DNA of 64,000 bases, from positions 3,427,040 to 3,491,039 of the forward strand of contig CAJSYZ010000009.1 in the NCBI GenBank assembly GCA_910574455.1. The letters are read 5' to 3'. The notes below the pieces were generated by a model. The model was not told the origin of the DNA and ran no database searches. It saw only the letters and a list, made by a program, of their open reading frames with translations. The translations under genes were made by a program, and so were the position numbers. Origin of the DNA: Trichaptum fuscoviolaceum (taxonomy: Eukaryota; Basidiomycota; Agaricomycetes; Hymenochaetales; Trichaptaceae). Shown here piece by piece: positions 21,701 to 31,584 of this stretch; the stretch's first letter is position 1; each line of letters starts with the position of its first letter.

Positions 21701-23220
21701 GCTGCACTTCCTTAGGTCAGCTTGTCTGCTGGGCTTGTGAACTCGCTCACGGCCACAGAACGCATTCCCGCGATTGCGGCCGCAGCACCTTTGCCTTTTG
21801 ATTGGTCGTGGTCCATGCAAGGCTGACCACCTTCAGGATATATGGTATGATATTTTACTTTTTCATCTTATTACTACTCTACTTACTGTTAATTACCTGC
21901 AGGTCCTATCAGGTACCTGCGATACCTGCAGGTAACGGGTCCAGGTAGACCCGGATCCGTTTCCCACGGTTCCGGGTCGGATCCAGGTATCAGTTTTTTT
22001 GCGCAGGTACCTGTGCTTCACGGGTCCGGGTACACCTGCAGGTGCACCCGTGTCATGCCCTATCCACTTCCCCTCGCTTTCCTCCACCAGCGCGTATTCC
22101 GGATCGTCGACTAACTGCTGACGGCGAAGACAATCCTGTACGTTTTTAGGGTCGAACGGCGTGGCCTCTGGCCATTTCATTACATCCGCCTTCCCTTTCC
22201 CTTCAATGCGCCGCCGCTTAGCTGCACGAACTTGGTAATCGGAGAGCAAGGGCTTCGGCTTCGTAGTGAAGTCCAAGTCCAGACGAGGCACCAGCCACAA
22301 CACGAGTAAGTCGTCCTTCACGATGTCGTGGTCCGCCAATGGGCGGTGATCCTCATGGGTCATCGGAGGGAGTGTAGAGTTGGCAGCCAAGGGCACATAT
22401 GCGATGTCACCCTTATACTGGCCTGATCGCATGCGCACGAAGGAGTCGCGCTCCACGACAGGAATGGCCTGTCTATGACGCATTAGGTCCCAGACCGCTC
22501 GCCTATCTTCTTCCGGTACCAACTTCATTTTGCCGGTCATAATCCCTACGATGCCAGCACTAGCGCATGCCTTCTCGACGTCGATGCGTGTATGTGCGTA
22601 CGCATATATGCGTCCGCTCAGACCGGGAATAGAGAAGGCACGCGCGCCAGATGGAAGGCAGGTGTTGACCCTCTCTACATACGCCTTCTCTTGATGATAC
22701 TGTCAATGTATTAGTTTATTTCACTCCGATAAAGTAGACTCACTTACGAAGGTCGGTAATATCCACATGGGCTTTAACCCATCGTATTCTTCCCTCATGC
22801 GCTCGTCGACGACCCTCGTATTGCCCAGAAATTCGTAGGAGACGGACTGAACACCGGGCACTTGGCGTCCAGCCCTCTCGTTCGCTTGGACAGACGCCAA
22901 GGAATCACCTCGAGCCCGCTCCCGGAAACGGCGTGCGATAGCGTCCGCAGCCTCGTCCTGCTCCAGATCGGCGGCCTGGTCGCGCAGGAACTGCGCTATG
23001 TCGAAAGAGGAGGCAGAGGTACGCTGCTCCGGCTCGTCCACTAGGAAATCTATGCGCATACAATGAGTGTATGTTCTAACATTTCTGTTGCCTTTACTCA
23101 CCCATCTTCACCATCCTCTTCGTCTTCCTCGTCGTCCCTCCCATCTTCGATGGCTGCGTCGTCAATGAAGACACGAGCCGCGTCCCTTACATCGCGCGAC
23201 CTCATCTGTTTCATGCCCAT
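18730..23220 (-). CDS. Spt5-like transcription elongation factor (NGN + KOW), KDZ cargo, interrupted by a hAT-like element
   Basis: The start at 23220 (MGMKQMRSRDVRDAARVFI) is preceded by an in-frame stop. The acidic N-terminus DGRDDEEDEEDDFLVDEPEQ (joined over a 62-nt intron) is typical of Spt5. An NGN-like block follows: YHQEKAYVERVNTCLPSGA .. GRIYAYAHTRIDVEKACA, then KOW motifs DSFVRMRSGQYKGDIAYV (about 22,440), GEWVTIRLGPEAGRSGAV (about 20,030), DVYVLEGSGKGRIGRAIG (about 19,700) and VVRGEHRKQLVKITEIV (about 18,970). Length is about 830 residues, shorter than usual fungal Spt5, and no obvious C-terminal repeat region is seen. Spt4/5 clamps RNA polymerase II in the nucleus. A hAT-like element splits one exon, and excision with one target duplication joins EGKW to TFLGRTFEHGF in frame. 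It may be a captured and diverged host gene. Confidence 0.75.
20354..22062 (+). mobile_element. Non-autonomous hAT-like element 2 (1,709 bp) inside the Spt5-like gene
   Basis: The ends read TAGAGCATGACACGGG and, inverted, TAGGGCATGACACGGG. The 8-bp duplications are TCCACTTC (20346-20353 and 22063-22070). Ends are rich in CAGGTACCTG palindromes as in element 1, and the first about 480 bp is closely similar to the start of element 1. The interior encodes DRLLTNCALVSA and a second, diverged DRLHADCALISA copy, so an F-box-like exon seems duplicated. A segment of about 105 bp (20,744-20,850) recurs at 21,157-21,265. No transposase. Confidence 0.78.
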
Positions 23221-23365
23221 TATTAGTTACTTCTTCATCATTACTCTCTTCTCATTTCGTCTCACTTTAATAACTTTTAATCGTTAAAAGAATGCGAACG
23301 TCACTCGCTTTTTTTTTCTTTCAAATAATTAGTTATAATTTACAATCAAGTCCAAGATCAATTTG

Positions 23366-23422
23366 CTATCTAAATAATGAAAGTGGGGACAGAGTACTAT
23401 CTAAATAATGAAAGTGGGGACG
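23366..23422. repeat. 31-bp tandem duplication
   Basis: CTATCTAAATAATGAAAGTG followed by GGGAC occurs twice with a 31-bp period, upstream of the Spt5-like start codon. Confidence 0.75.
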
Positions 23423-23498
23423 ACCGAGACGACGTCGTACGCAAAGGGAAGATAATGGGACGGGTAGAAAGAAAATTTCCCACAATACGCTGCAAAGG

Positions 23499-23662
23499 GT
23501 CTTGAAGTGTTACTTTTTTGGGGGTATTTTGGGTAGGCTTGTTGGCGTCGAGGGCGGAATACGCCCTCGGTAGATCGGTAGCACAACGTCCTTACCGAGT
23601 TACCGAGCCTCGACGCCAAAAAGCCTACCCGAAATACCCCCAAAAAAGTAACACTTCAAGAC
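23499..23662. repeat. 164-bp foldback (MITE-like) element between divergent promoters
   Basis: The left arm starts GTCTTGAAGTGTTAC and the right arm ends GTAACACTTCAAGAC. The arms pair over about 55 bp with two mismatches, around a centre holding smaller hairpins (GAGGGCG..CGCCCTC). It lies between the Spt5-like start (23,220, minus) and the KDZ transposase start (23,979, plus). No clear target duplication. Confidence 0.8.
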
Positions 23663-23978
23663 TGGCGGAAGCCAAAGGGCCGAATTTCCTTCTTGCTCTC
23701 GTTCCTGTACGAGCCCTACGACTCCCCCTCCCCTCCCCGACTCCTATGGCTTGATCGCCTTGACGGCGTTGTTCCTTTTGTCTGGGTTTGAAGTGACTTA
23801 GAATTAGATAGAAATTAATGTACAATAATTGCCAGTCTAATAAACTTGTTCCGTTCTTTGGCAGACTTGAAATTTCGTAGAGTATTCTGTGTAATTTGTT
23901 CTGAAACGAAAGGAAAAAGAGTCGGAAATCTCAGTGACCGAGACGACAAGAAGAGCAGTTTGGTATTGGGAAACAGTG

Positions 23979-26900
23979 ATGGACGACAAAAAAAAGAGGT
24001 CGAGCCTCAGAGACCGGTTTCGAGACTCTGCGAGCAACGGCAGCAACGACAGGCCTTCCAGAACGCGTCTGCGAATCCTTCAGGACGCCAAAACTCCAGG
24101 CAGCCCATTTTTCGTGTCGCAACAGCAACATATCGTCCCAACTCTACTGCGACAACAAAATACATCCACAGTATTCGACGCGAACGCGGACACGACGACG
24201 ACAACGACGACCCACGAGTTCTTACGAACCGATGCAGCCAAGAGACAACGACTCGATAGTGAAGAGGAGGAGGAGGAAGATGAGGAGTTGGACAATGTGG
24301 ACACTGCTGAGGCAGAGGAGGAGCGACGTGACCAGGTAAGCCACTCTGCGAACGTACTGCAATCTACAAAACTGACAATTCTTAGACAGCACAATATCAT
24401 CTGCTGCAGTTTCTGGCCATGCAGCGGGACATTCAAGATGCTATCCTGCATTATGAACGTCCTCCTGACATTGGTATCGCGTGTTCGTGCAATAGAGGCG
24501 GGCGTCGGCTATTCCGATGCCATGACTGTCCTCAGCACCCGCCTGTATGCGCGCCCTGTCTATTGGAGACTCATCCTTATGAGCCGCTTCACTGGGGCGA
24601 GGTGTGGACAGGTCAATGCTTCCGCAAGGTGGACCTGAGTACCATAGGGAAGCGTATTTTCCTCGGGCATGGCGGTCTTCCTTGTCCGGTCGCTGCGGGC
24701 AATGCTGCGGGCAAGAAGTTGACTGCGATAGATACGAATGGGGTGCATGAAATTGTGGTCATGTTTTGCGAATGCTCGGACAATATGGGAGTCAACTCTC
24801 ATGTCCTGCAGCTCATCCGAGGTCGGTTGTTCCCGTACACGACTGTGAATCCCGAGACCGTGGTCACTTTCCGGTGCTTGAAGGATTTTCATGTCCATAC
24901 GAACGCATCGCGCAAGTCCGCTCACGACTTCATGAAGGCGGTATTGCGCATGACATCGGAGGACACGAGAATCAAGTATTCGGTGAGAATTTCATTTGTA
25001 TTTGTATTTGTGCGCAAGTTGAATCTGACTTCACTGCATGTAGCACCTTTCGCAGCATTTCATTCGGCTTATGCGCCTATGGCGATTCCTGGCGGCGGAA
25101 AGGAAAAGCGGGCAGTTTATGGGCCTGGACGATCTGATGACTTGCCGACCCCGCGGCTCGTTCGCAGACGTTTGTTTAGCATGTCCAGTGCCTAACGTGA
25201 ACATGGCTGACGCGCAGTCGTCGAAATGGCCAATATCCAACGTGTCAGATCGCCTTTATGCGAGGCTGCGAGGTCCGGATTCTCAAAAGTAAGCAATTAG
25301 ATTCTGATATATACTATGTACTAACTTATGCGACAGACATCTGAGAACAATTTTCCTCGCAATGGACGGAAACTTCAAGCTTATCAATTTGGAGAAAAAG
25401 AACAACTTGAACGACCCTTCACTGTGGAACGGTCGAGGGTATTTTAGAGCGCGTCAACCCATGGAAGAACATATGAAGAAGCATTACAATATTAAAATTG
25501 AAGTGCGTCGTCCACTAAATTCTAACTCTACATATACTGATGTCTTTTCGTACACAGAAAGGGAAATGTCAAAAGTTTGCTGCCATCGAGAATTGGAATT
25601 CTCTGAAATATAAGGGCCAGGTAGTGACGGGGGTCATGATGGTATTTTGTCGACACGGACTCGTGCGTCCTGATAGCGCAACGAACCTCGTTCGAGGGGA
25701 AAAGTGAGTGGTCCAATACCCGTCACGTTCATTGTAGACTAATTGCTTCGAAGATTTGTGTGCGGTGACTATAGCTTATGCGGCGCTCTTCAAAATACGG
25801 ATGACATTGAGGAAAGATGTCTTGCATATGACATTATGTGCATGTACATCGTGAATCTCCGTCAGAGGTGGGCTATCCAATTCCCGGAGCGACCTCTACT
25901 TTCCTTGATGGACGTCATTGGCAAAATGCATGGACAGACCCATGTCGACACGTGCCAGTATTGCCACAGTTTATATTACACTCGCGGGGTCGGAAGAACG
26001 GATGGCGAAGAGGCGGAGAGATTTTGGGCGGAGGCCAATCAAGTTGCGGGGAGCACAAAGCAAATGAATCCGGGGCATCGATGCGACACGCTGGACGATG
26101 TCATTAATGACTGGAATAAGACGAAGCTTCTACAACACGGTATGTTATCGGTTACTATTTCAAGTACACTTTACTAACTGTTCTACACAAAGCTATGATG
26201 GTAGAGAAGAAGTACCCTCACACTCGAAAGCGAGCAGAGAACCTTGGATTGAAGTTCGATGCAACGGATGCAACACTTAGGACTCGTTACACGGATAAGG
26301 TGGTCGATGAATGGGTGAAACGGGGTACCGAATGGAATCGGACTGCGTCTGGTGAAGTAGACAGCCCCTTCAAATCGCAGAACGCAGGTACGCGTACTAC
26401 TGACTATTATATGACCATTAACTAATAAACATGAAGCCCTCTCTCTCGAAGACCAGTTAAACGCAATGACGATCTCTTTGGTAGATCAAAGTCCGGATGG
26501 TTTTGATGAAGAGGCCAGTTGTATGCCACTTATAATTGCGGCAGGCATAAAGCTACAACAAAGACAGTAAGTTTCTTGTATTCTCATTTGTGCTTCATAC
26601 TCAATCTTGATTGCGTAGACGCATTATGAAAGGAAATGTGACCTTTTTGTCTGACGACATTCCGGTATCAGTCTCTTCATTACGCCACGACATCTTGAAA
26701 TGGCGAGCGCACTTATATGATATCTGTCCTGGTCTTCAATCTTATCTCGACAAAGAGGAAGTAGCAGATGCTGTCGAAGACATCCGATTACGCCTGCCTT
26801 CGGACTTCAAGACAGAGGACCGCCTCAAGTACGCGCTTGAACATCACGCCGCGACAGAACTGAAGCTCAGACAGGGCGAGGCCTTCGATGTCATAGGGAA

Positions 26901-27699
26901 CTTGCGCACGGCCCTTAGGCTTATGGCGCAGCATAACCATAAGGAAGAAGCATGGTGGCATTCGATCTACGAAGACTCGTACTGGGAAGGCTTACTCGGA
27001 GGCGCGGAAAATGAAGCTGTTCTGGAAGAGCGAGTACGACACAGTCTATAGTGCCATGCTATGTCTGGGTCTGCAGTCTTCGGCTGACACGTTTCGACAA
27101 CTCACCGAGGAAGATATGTATCGACCAGATAATTTGGAGCCTGCAGAATTTTGTGCGAAGGAAATTGGGTGGATTTGGACCGTGTCTGGAAGCGGGGGGA
27201 CTTCTTCGAATTCCTCGATTCTTCAATGGGAGAAAGAAGGTGAGAAGGTTTTATTAGTCGTATAGATTACAAGCCTTTCTAATAACCCCTGTAGACGATC
27301 GTGTGCAATGGTATCGACAATGGGCTGCACGCGATCGATGGAGAGAGGAGGTTGACCTGTTGGAAGAGGAACTTAAGAGACTTGTGCGAGGGTTCTGTGC
27401 CTTCGCCAGGGCTTGGAATACGTTGTCAGAAACGGCAGCCCTGGACGGGAATCCCGGCAGAGCATCTTTTGCGGCCAGCAAGGAAATCTCGTACAGGATT
27501 GCATGCTATGATGCGTGGGCCATACATGAAGGTCTTGGACTGACGTGGAACGCCAATGAGACACCAGAGGTTAAAGAACCGCAGGTAAGTTTTTTTTTCG
27601 TGTCTAAACTTCAATATTTAATCCGCTTCTTTGCAGAATATGTATCGTATACTTGCATCGAACACTCAAGCTGCTGCAGATACATCTACCGCGGCGTGA
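23979..27699 (+). CDS. KDZ transposase with CxC2-like cysteine cluster; one frameshift near 27,040
   Basis: DDE-type transposase expected to act in the nucleus on the 71-bp terminal repeats. Exon 1 (23,979-24,335) starts MDDKKKRSSLRDRFRD and ends acidic. Exon 2 (24,386-24,982) has the CxC2-like cluster: CSCNRGGRRLFRCHDC, CAPCLLETHP and the LHWGEVWTGQCFRK block. Later exons carry VCLACPVPNVN, then FLAMDGNFKL (likely first catalytic Asp), FVCGDYSLCGAL, YDIMCMY (second Asp) and GEEAERFWAEANQVAGST (likely catalytic Glu). The C-terminal helical region continues to a TGA at 27,699. About ten exons with introns of 45-65 nt. Near 27,040 the frame stops (VRHSL), while the expected continuation SAMLCLGLQSSADTFR is in another frame. 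This is either a disabling indel or a sequence error. Confidence 0.87.
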
Positions 27700-27700
27700 G

Positions 27701-27923
27701 TGTCCGATGCACCTGGTATCCGATGCATCTAGCATACGATTCCGTTGGTATCCGTTGCACCTGGTATCCGTTGCACCTGGTATCCGATTCACTTGGTATC
27801 TGTTGCACCTGGTATCCGATTCACGTGGTATACGATGCACCTGGATTCACTTGGTATATGATGCACCTGGTATACGATTCACCTGGTATCCGATTCACTT
27901 GGTATACGATGCACTTGGTATCG
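27701..27923. repeat. Right subterminal 16-bp repeat array
   Basis: About 13 imperfect copies of TGGTATCCGATTCACC (variants ATACGATGCACC, ATCCGTTGCACC) begin 2 bp after the transposase stop codon. They share the GTATCCGATTC core with the left subterminal zone and with the TIR itself. Confidence 0.8.
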
Positions 27924-28389
27924 AACTCATCTCATGGTCAATGATGAGCTTCGACATCACTTGTAAGTATCTAGTCTTATTCTTTTCCAAGTCCATATGC
28001 TTGTTTCCTTACAAGTGTCCGATACAAGTTAGATACCCGCTGCAAGTCGAGCCTGTCCTCTGTCTCATATTTTCGTGAGTCCCTGGTCTGTATCTTACTG
28101 TACTATTACTGAATCAAGTACGACTTATAGTTATCTTTATGCAATAACTCTCTATTTGGACATATAACGTTCGTGCCTCTAATGACATTGTTGTTAACTT
28201 AAGCTAATAGTAATACTTTTTACCTTTTACTTTTATGATCTACTTTACGACACGACTCTGTCTCTTTTGTCTTATAATTCTCACGACTACTGATGTATAA
28301 CGCAATCCAATTCGTTCTGTAAATACTAAACTATGACATAACCTGACATAATAAATCTCTTTATATGGAAATGCATCGTATGTGTGAAT
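27924..28389. other. Inner flank of right TIR, no gene
   Basis: AT-rich non-coding sequence between the 16-bp array and the right terminal repeat. No open frame with recognisable content. Confidence 0.5.
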
Positions 28390-28460
28390 CGGATACAAGT
28401 CCAAATAAGGAAATGAATCGGATACACTGTAATGACAGATTACGATACAACTTATGAGCT
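28390..28460 (-). repeat. Right terminal inverted repeat of KDZ element
   Basis: Exact reverse complement of 9965-10035. Confidence 0.92.
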
Positions 28461-28911
28461 GAGGTGCCTGAGCTGGATCCAGCAGTGTTCGCCGAAGTAT
28501 CTTAGACGTGCTAACAAGACCTTTATCGCCTCCCACAATTGTGTATTGTGAAATAAGATTTCCAAGCTAGCATTTATATCACTAAGAGAAATTGAACATG
28601 GAGCAATAAAATACATACCTCTTCCCCCATTTTATTGCATGCTCTGGTTTAAATTATTTTCTAAAATAAGGCCACAGACTCGGATGAGAGGACGCACTGC
28701 GCATATTTATCACAATGTCCTTTGTAGACGGAAATCATTTCTGGTCTTAGATAGACGCTTGCTCCTTCCACCGACTCAGACTCGGAGTTGGCGGTGGGCA
28801 GAAAGACAGAACTTATGTAATCTTCGCACCGCTCTTCGAAGTCGCCTATACTCATTTTCATCATCCACTCACTTGCAGCTTGAAACGGCCAAAAGTTGTT
28901 ATATATCAAAG
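28461..28911 (-). pseudogene. Middle exons of an unrecognised gene split by two transposons
   Basis: On the minus strand an exon starts after an AG near 28,882 and reads AASEWMMKMSIGDFEERCED, YISSVFLPTANSESESVEG and YLRPEMISVYKG. A second open piece, GGDKGLVSTSKILRRTLLDP, abuts the KDZ terminal repeat. The upstream part lies at 35,532-37,032, with the long-LTR element B1 inserted between, apparently in an intron. No known domain recognised. Confidence 0.4.
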
Positions 28912-28916
28912 GAGAG

Positions 28917-31482
28917 TGTCGGGATCCCCCAGGACCCCAACATGTCTAAGGCAATCCCGAACAGAACCCGGTATACTGAAACCCGAATCGCGACCTTGGC
29001 TAGATCCCCGAAAGGATCCCCCGCTCTCTGATCCCAGAAGAACCTCTGCTTCGCCATGCATTCTCCTGCTAAGAGTTACGCCCCGCTACGACCTCCTCGC
29101 CCCTGCTTGTCCTCGCCCACGTCTCCTCGTCAGTCCCCCGCCTCGTCCCCGTGTCTCGATCCATCCCTAGCCCGCCTCGTCGTTCCCCCGACTCTAGGAT
29201 GATCCCCCGCTCGCTCCCCGCTCCCGTCATGCTCTGTTCCCCGCTCCAGCGAACCCCGTGCCTCGCCATAGTCCCGAAGTCACTCACCATAGCCACAGCC
29301 ATAGCCATAGCCTGCCACAGCCATAGCCATAGCCATAGCTATCCCAGACCTCGTAGGTTCTCGACTATGCCCGGATACCAGATCCCGGCCTCGCGTCCAC
29401 AGTCATGAAGTGCAGTTAGGAGATTGATCCACTGCGTCCAAAGCCGACCTCTGTCTGGCCTTGAGTAAGCCAACACGACAGCGGTCAAGGATTGCTGTCC
29501 CGCAATCCTGCCCGGTCACGAACCCTGCCCCGCGCTCGTCCTGCCACGGTGCCCTAGCTAACCCCTTCGACATCCTGTGCCTCTCGACCTGCCCTTGTTC
29601 GTCCACAGCCTGCCCCGCCAGGAATCCCGCCTCGCCGCGAACGCTGTCAAGCGTCCCCTCTGACAATCCCGCAACCCACGCTCGTTCACGGTTGGAGTCC
29701 CGTCAAGACTCCCCCCACTCGTCCACTCGTCCCGGTTGGAGTCCCGCCAAACTCCCCCCGCTCGTTCCCCGACCAGAGTCTCGCCAGACTCCCCCGCTCA
29801 TTCCCGGTAGAAACCCCGCTCGCTTCCCGGTTGGAATCCCGCTCCTTTCCCCCGCACGATCCCAGTCGAAATCCCGCTCGTTTCCCGCCTCGCGTCCTGT
29901 CTCGAATCCCTGCGCAAATCCCCCGCAGGATTCCCGCCTTCAACCCCGCCGCGATTCCCATCGCAACCCCAGCTAAGTCCCCGCTCTGATTCCCGAAAGA
30001 TTCCCGCTACGATTCCCGGTCGAAACCTGTCTCGATTCCCGGTCGAAACCCGAACTCGATTCCCGGTCAAACCCGAACTCGATTCCCAGTCGAAACCCGA
30101 ACTCGAAACCCGGTCGAAACCCGAACCAGATTCCCTTCATGATCCCGTCGCGAATCGCGCGAGTTTCCCGTCGTCCAAGGGAAACCCCTTAGCTTCCTGC
30201 TCCTCGATGCTAACCTCGTCTTGAGATAGCCCCAGGTGATTGGCCTGGCCACGCACGTGCCAGCCAACTAGTCTCGTTAGTAGCGTCCTGCCCCGGCCCG
30301 CAGACCACATTCCCGCCACCCCGTGTGCGGGATTGATCTCATTGTCCGAAGGACTCGAACCCCGTCCTTAGTCGCCCTGCCCCGCGCGCGCCTCGCGATT
30401 AGGCTTCGTTACGACATCGAAGCACTGGCCTCTTCGAGGTTGGTCCCTGTCGATCCCCAGCGACCCTGATCCACGCCAGAAGTTGCCTGCAACTTATCCC
30501 GAGACGATGTATGCATTACATCCGCCCCCCACGCTCGTTACCCCGCTGCCTGTGCGCCAGCTTGATACCTCGCGCACAATTACATTCCTTTAGTTCTCTT
30601 TGTTTCACTTGACCATGCTTCACGCTCGTTCCCTTAGATCTTGCCCAGATGTCCCCCGCACCGAATCCCGAATCCCGGATTCACGTCACCGTATGCGCGG
30701 CCTTCGCCCGCAAGATTGTGTAACTAGTTAGTTGCGCGTTTGTGCATGCCCGTTCCCTGTAGATTCTGCCCAGTAGATAAATACCTGTCGCCACCGTAAG
30801 GAGCACTCACTTTTGTCCTCTTGTCGAGTGCTTCCTTAGGTGTGTTTCTGTCTTGTCTCTAGTGTAGTTTTACAATGCTGACTTGTCGAGTGCTTCCTTA
30901 GGGAACCTCCTCCTGATACAGAAGTGTTGCCTTGAGATCCCGGTTATCCTGAGCTCTCTGCTCCTGTCCTGAGCACGCCTGCTCTCTGGCTCTCTTGTCT
31001 CTGTCTTGCCCCGGATCCCGCTCTGCGAATCCCGCCCTGAGTCCTGTCCAGAATCCCGCTCTGAGATTCCCGCCAGAATCCCGCTCTGAGATTCCCGCCA
31101 GAATCCCGCTTGAGATTCCCGCCAAAGTCCCGAACGATTCCCGCTCTGCGATCCCCGCACGAATCCAGATTCCCGCACGAATCCAGATTCCCGCGCGAAT
31201 CCAGATTCCCGCCAGAATCCCGCTTGGCATTTCCCCGCGTCTCGACTCTGTTCCCCCGCGCCTCGACTCTGCCTTCCCCGCCTCGACTCTGACTCCGTCC
31301 CGTCCTCGCCTTGAGCCCCCTAGCGTCTCGCCCCCGTAGCCCCGCTCCCCGCGCGACTCCGTTGGCGTTGTAGCGTCCTTAACGGTTCCCCTTCGCCTTC
31401 TCCGCTGCCGCGCGCTCTCCCAGGCCTTGCCCCGGAAGCCGCTAACGCGCCCCGGCCCCCAGGTTCCCCCCAGGTCGTAACA
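28917..31482 (+). repeat. 5' LTR of B1
   Basis: Starts TGTCGGGATCCCCC and ends CAGGTCGTAACA. Contains an ATAGCC hexamer array (about 29,285-29,341) and arrays of GATTCCCGGTCGAAACCC-like (30,005-30,140) and AATCCCGCTCTGAGATTCCC-like (31,010-31,230) units. GATAAATA (30,776-30,783) lies 32 nt before ACTTTTGTCCT, the likely transcript start. Confidence 0.93.
30809..30819 (+). promoter_or_regulatory. Predicted mRNA 5' end / self-primer sequence of B1
   Basis: ACTTTTGTCCT lies 32 nt downstream of a TATA-like ATAAATA in an initiator-like context (CA+1CT). It is the exact reverse complement of AGGACAAAAGT, located 2 bp after the 5' LTR. This is the layout known for Tf1, where the first 11 nt of the mRNA fold back and prime minus-strand synthesis. 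Confidence 0.75.
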
Positions 31483-31484
31483 TT

Positions 31485-31495
31485 AGGACAAAAGT
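31485..31495 (+). promoter_or_regulatory. Primer-binding site of B1 (self-priming type)
   Basis: AGGACAAAAGT, 2 bp after the LTR end. It does not begin with TGG as tRNA-type sites do and is complementary to 30,809-30,819. Confidence 0.75.
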
Positions 31496-31584
31496 CTAAA
31501 GCTTACTGTAACCAGGATTGGCAACAATCTACGTTCTTTACCCCGCTTCTTTTTTTTCGGACTTCGACAAATCCCCGCGTCGCT

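Larger units (their letters stand above)
9965..28460 (+). mobile_element. 18.5-kb KDZ-type DNA transposon with perfect 71-bp terminal inverted repeats and cargo genes
   Basis: The first 71 bases (9965-10035) are exactly the reverse complement of the last 71 (28390-28460). Both ends are followed inwards by arrays of GTATCCGATTC-like words. The element contains a KDZ transposase gene (23,979-27,699) and at least five minus-strand genes, including an HMG-box-like protein and an Spt5-like factor. AGCT sits at both outer ends and could be a 4-bp target duplication or the palindromic tip of the repeat. Two hAT-like insertions inside it (14,200-15,673; 20,354-22,062) show that it has been resident for some time. 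The right half also holds a foldback element. Confidence 0.85.

Noticed and set aside
29069..31339. Many overlapping open frames on both strands within the long B LTRs
   Set aside because: They are repeat-driven (TCCCGC arrays), overlap on both strands, and recur identically in every LTR copy. No known domain is present.
31483..31500. tRNA-type primer-binding site after the B LTR
   Set aside because: The sequence starts TTAGGAC rather than TGG, while an exact 11-nt match to the LTR transcript start exists.
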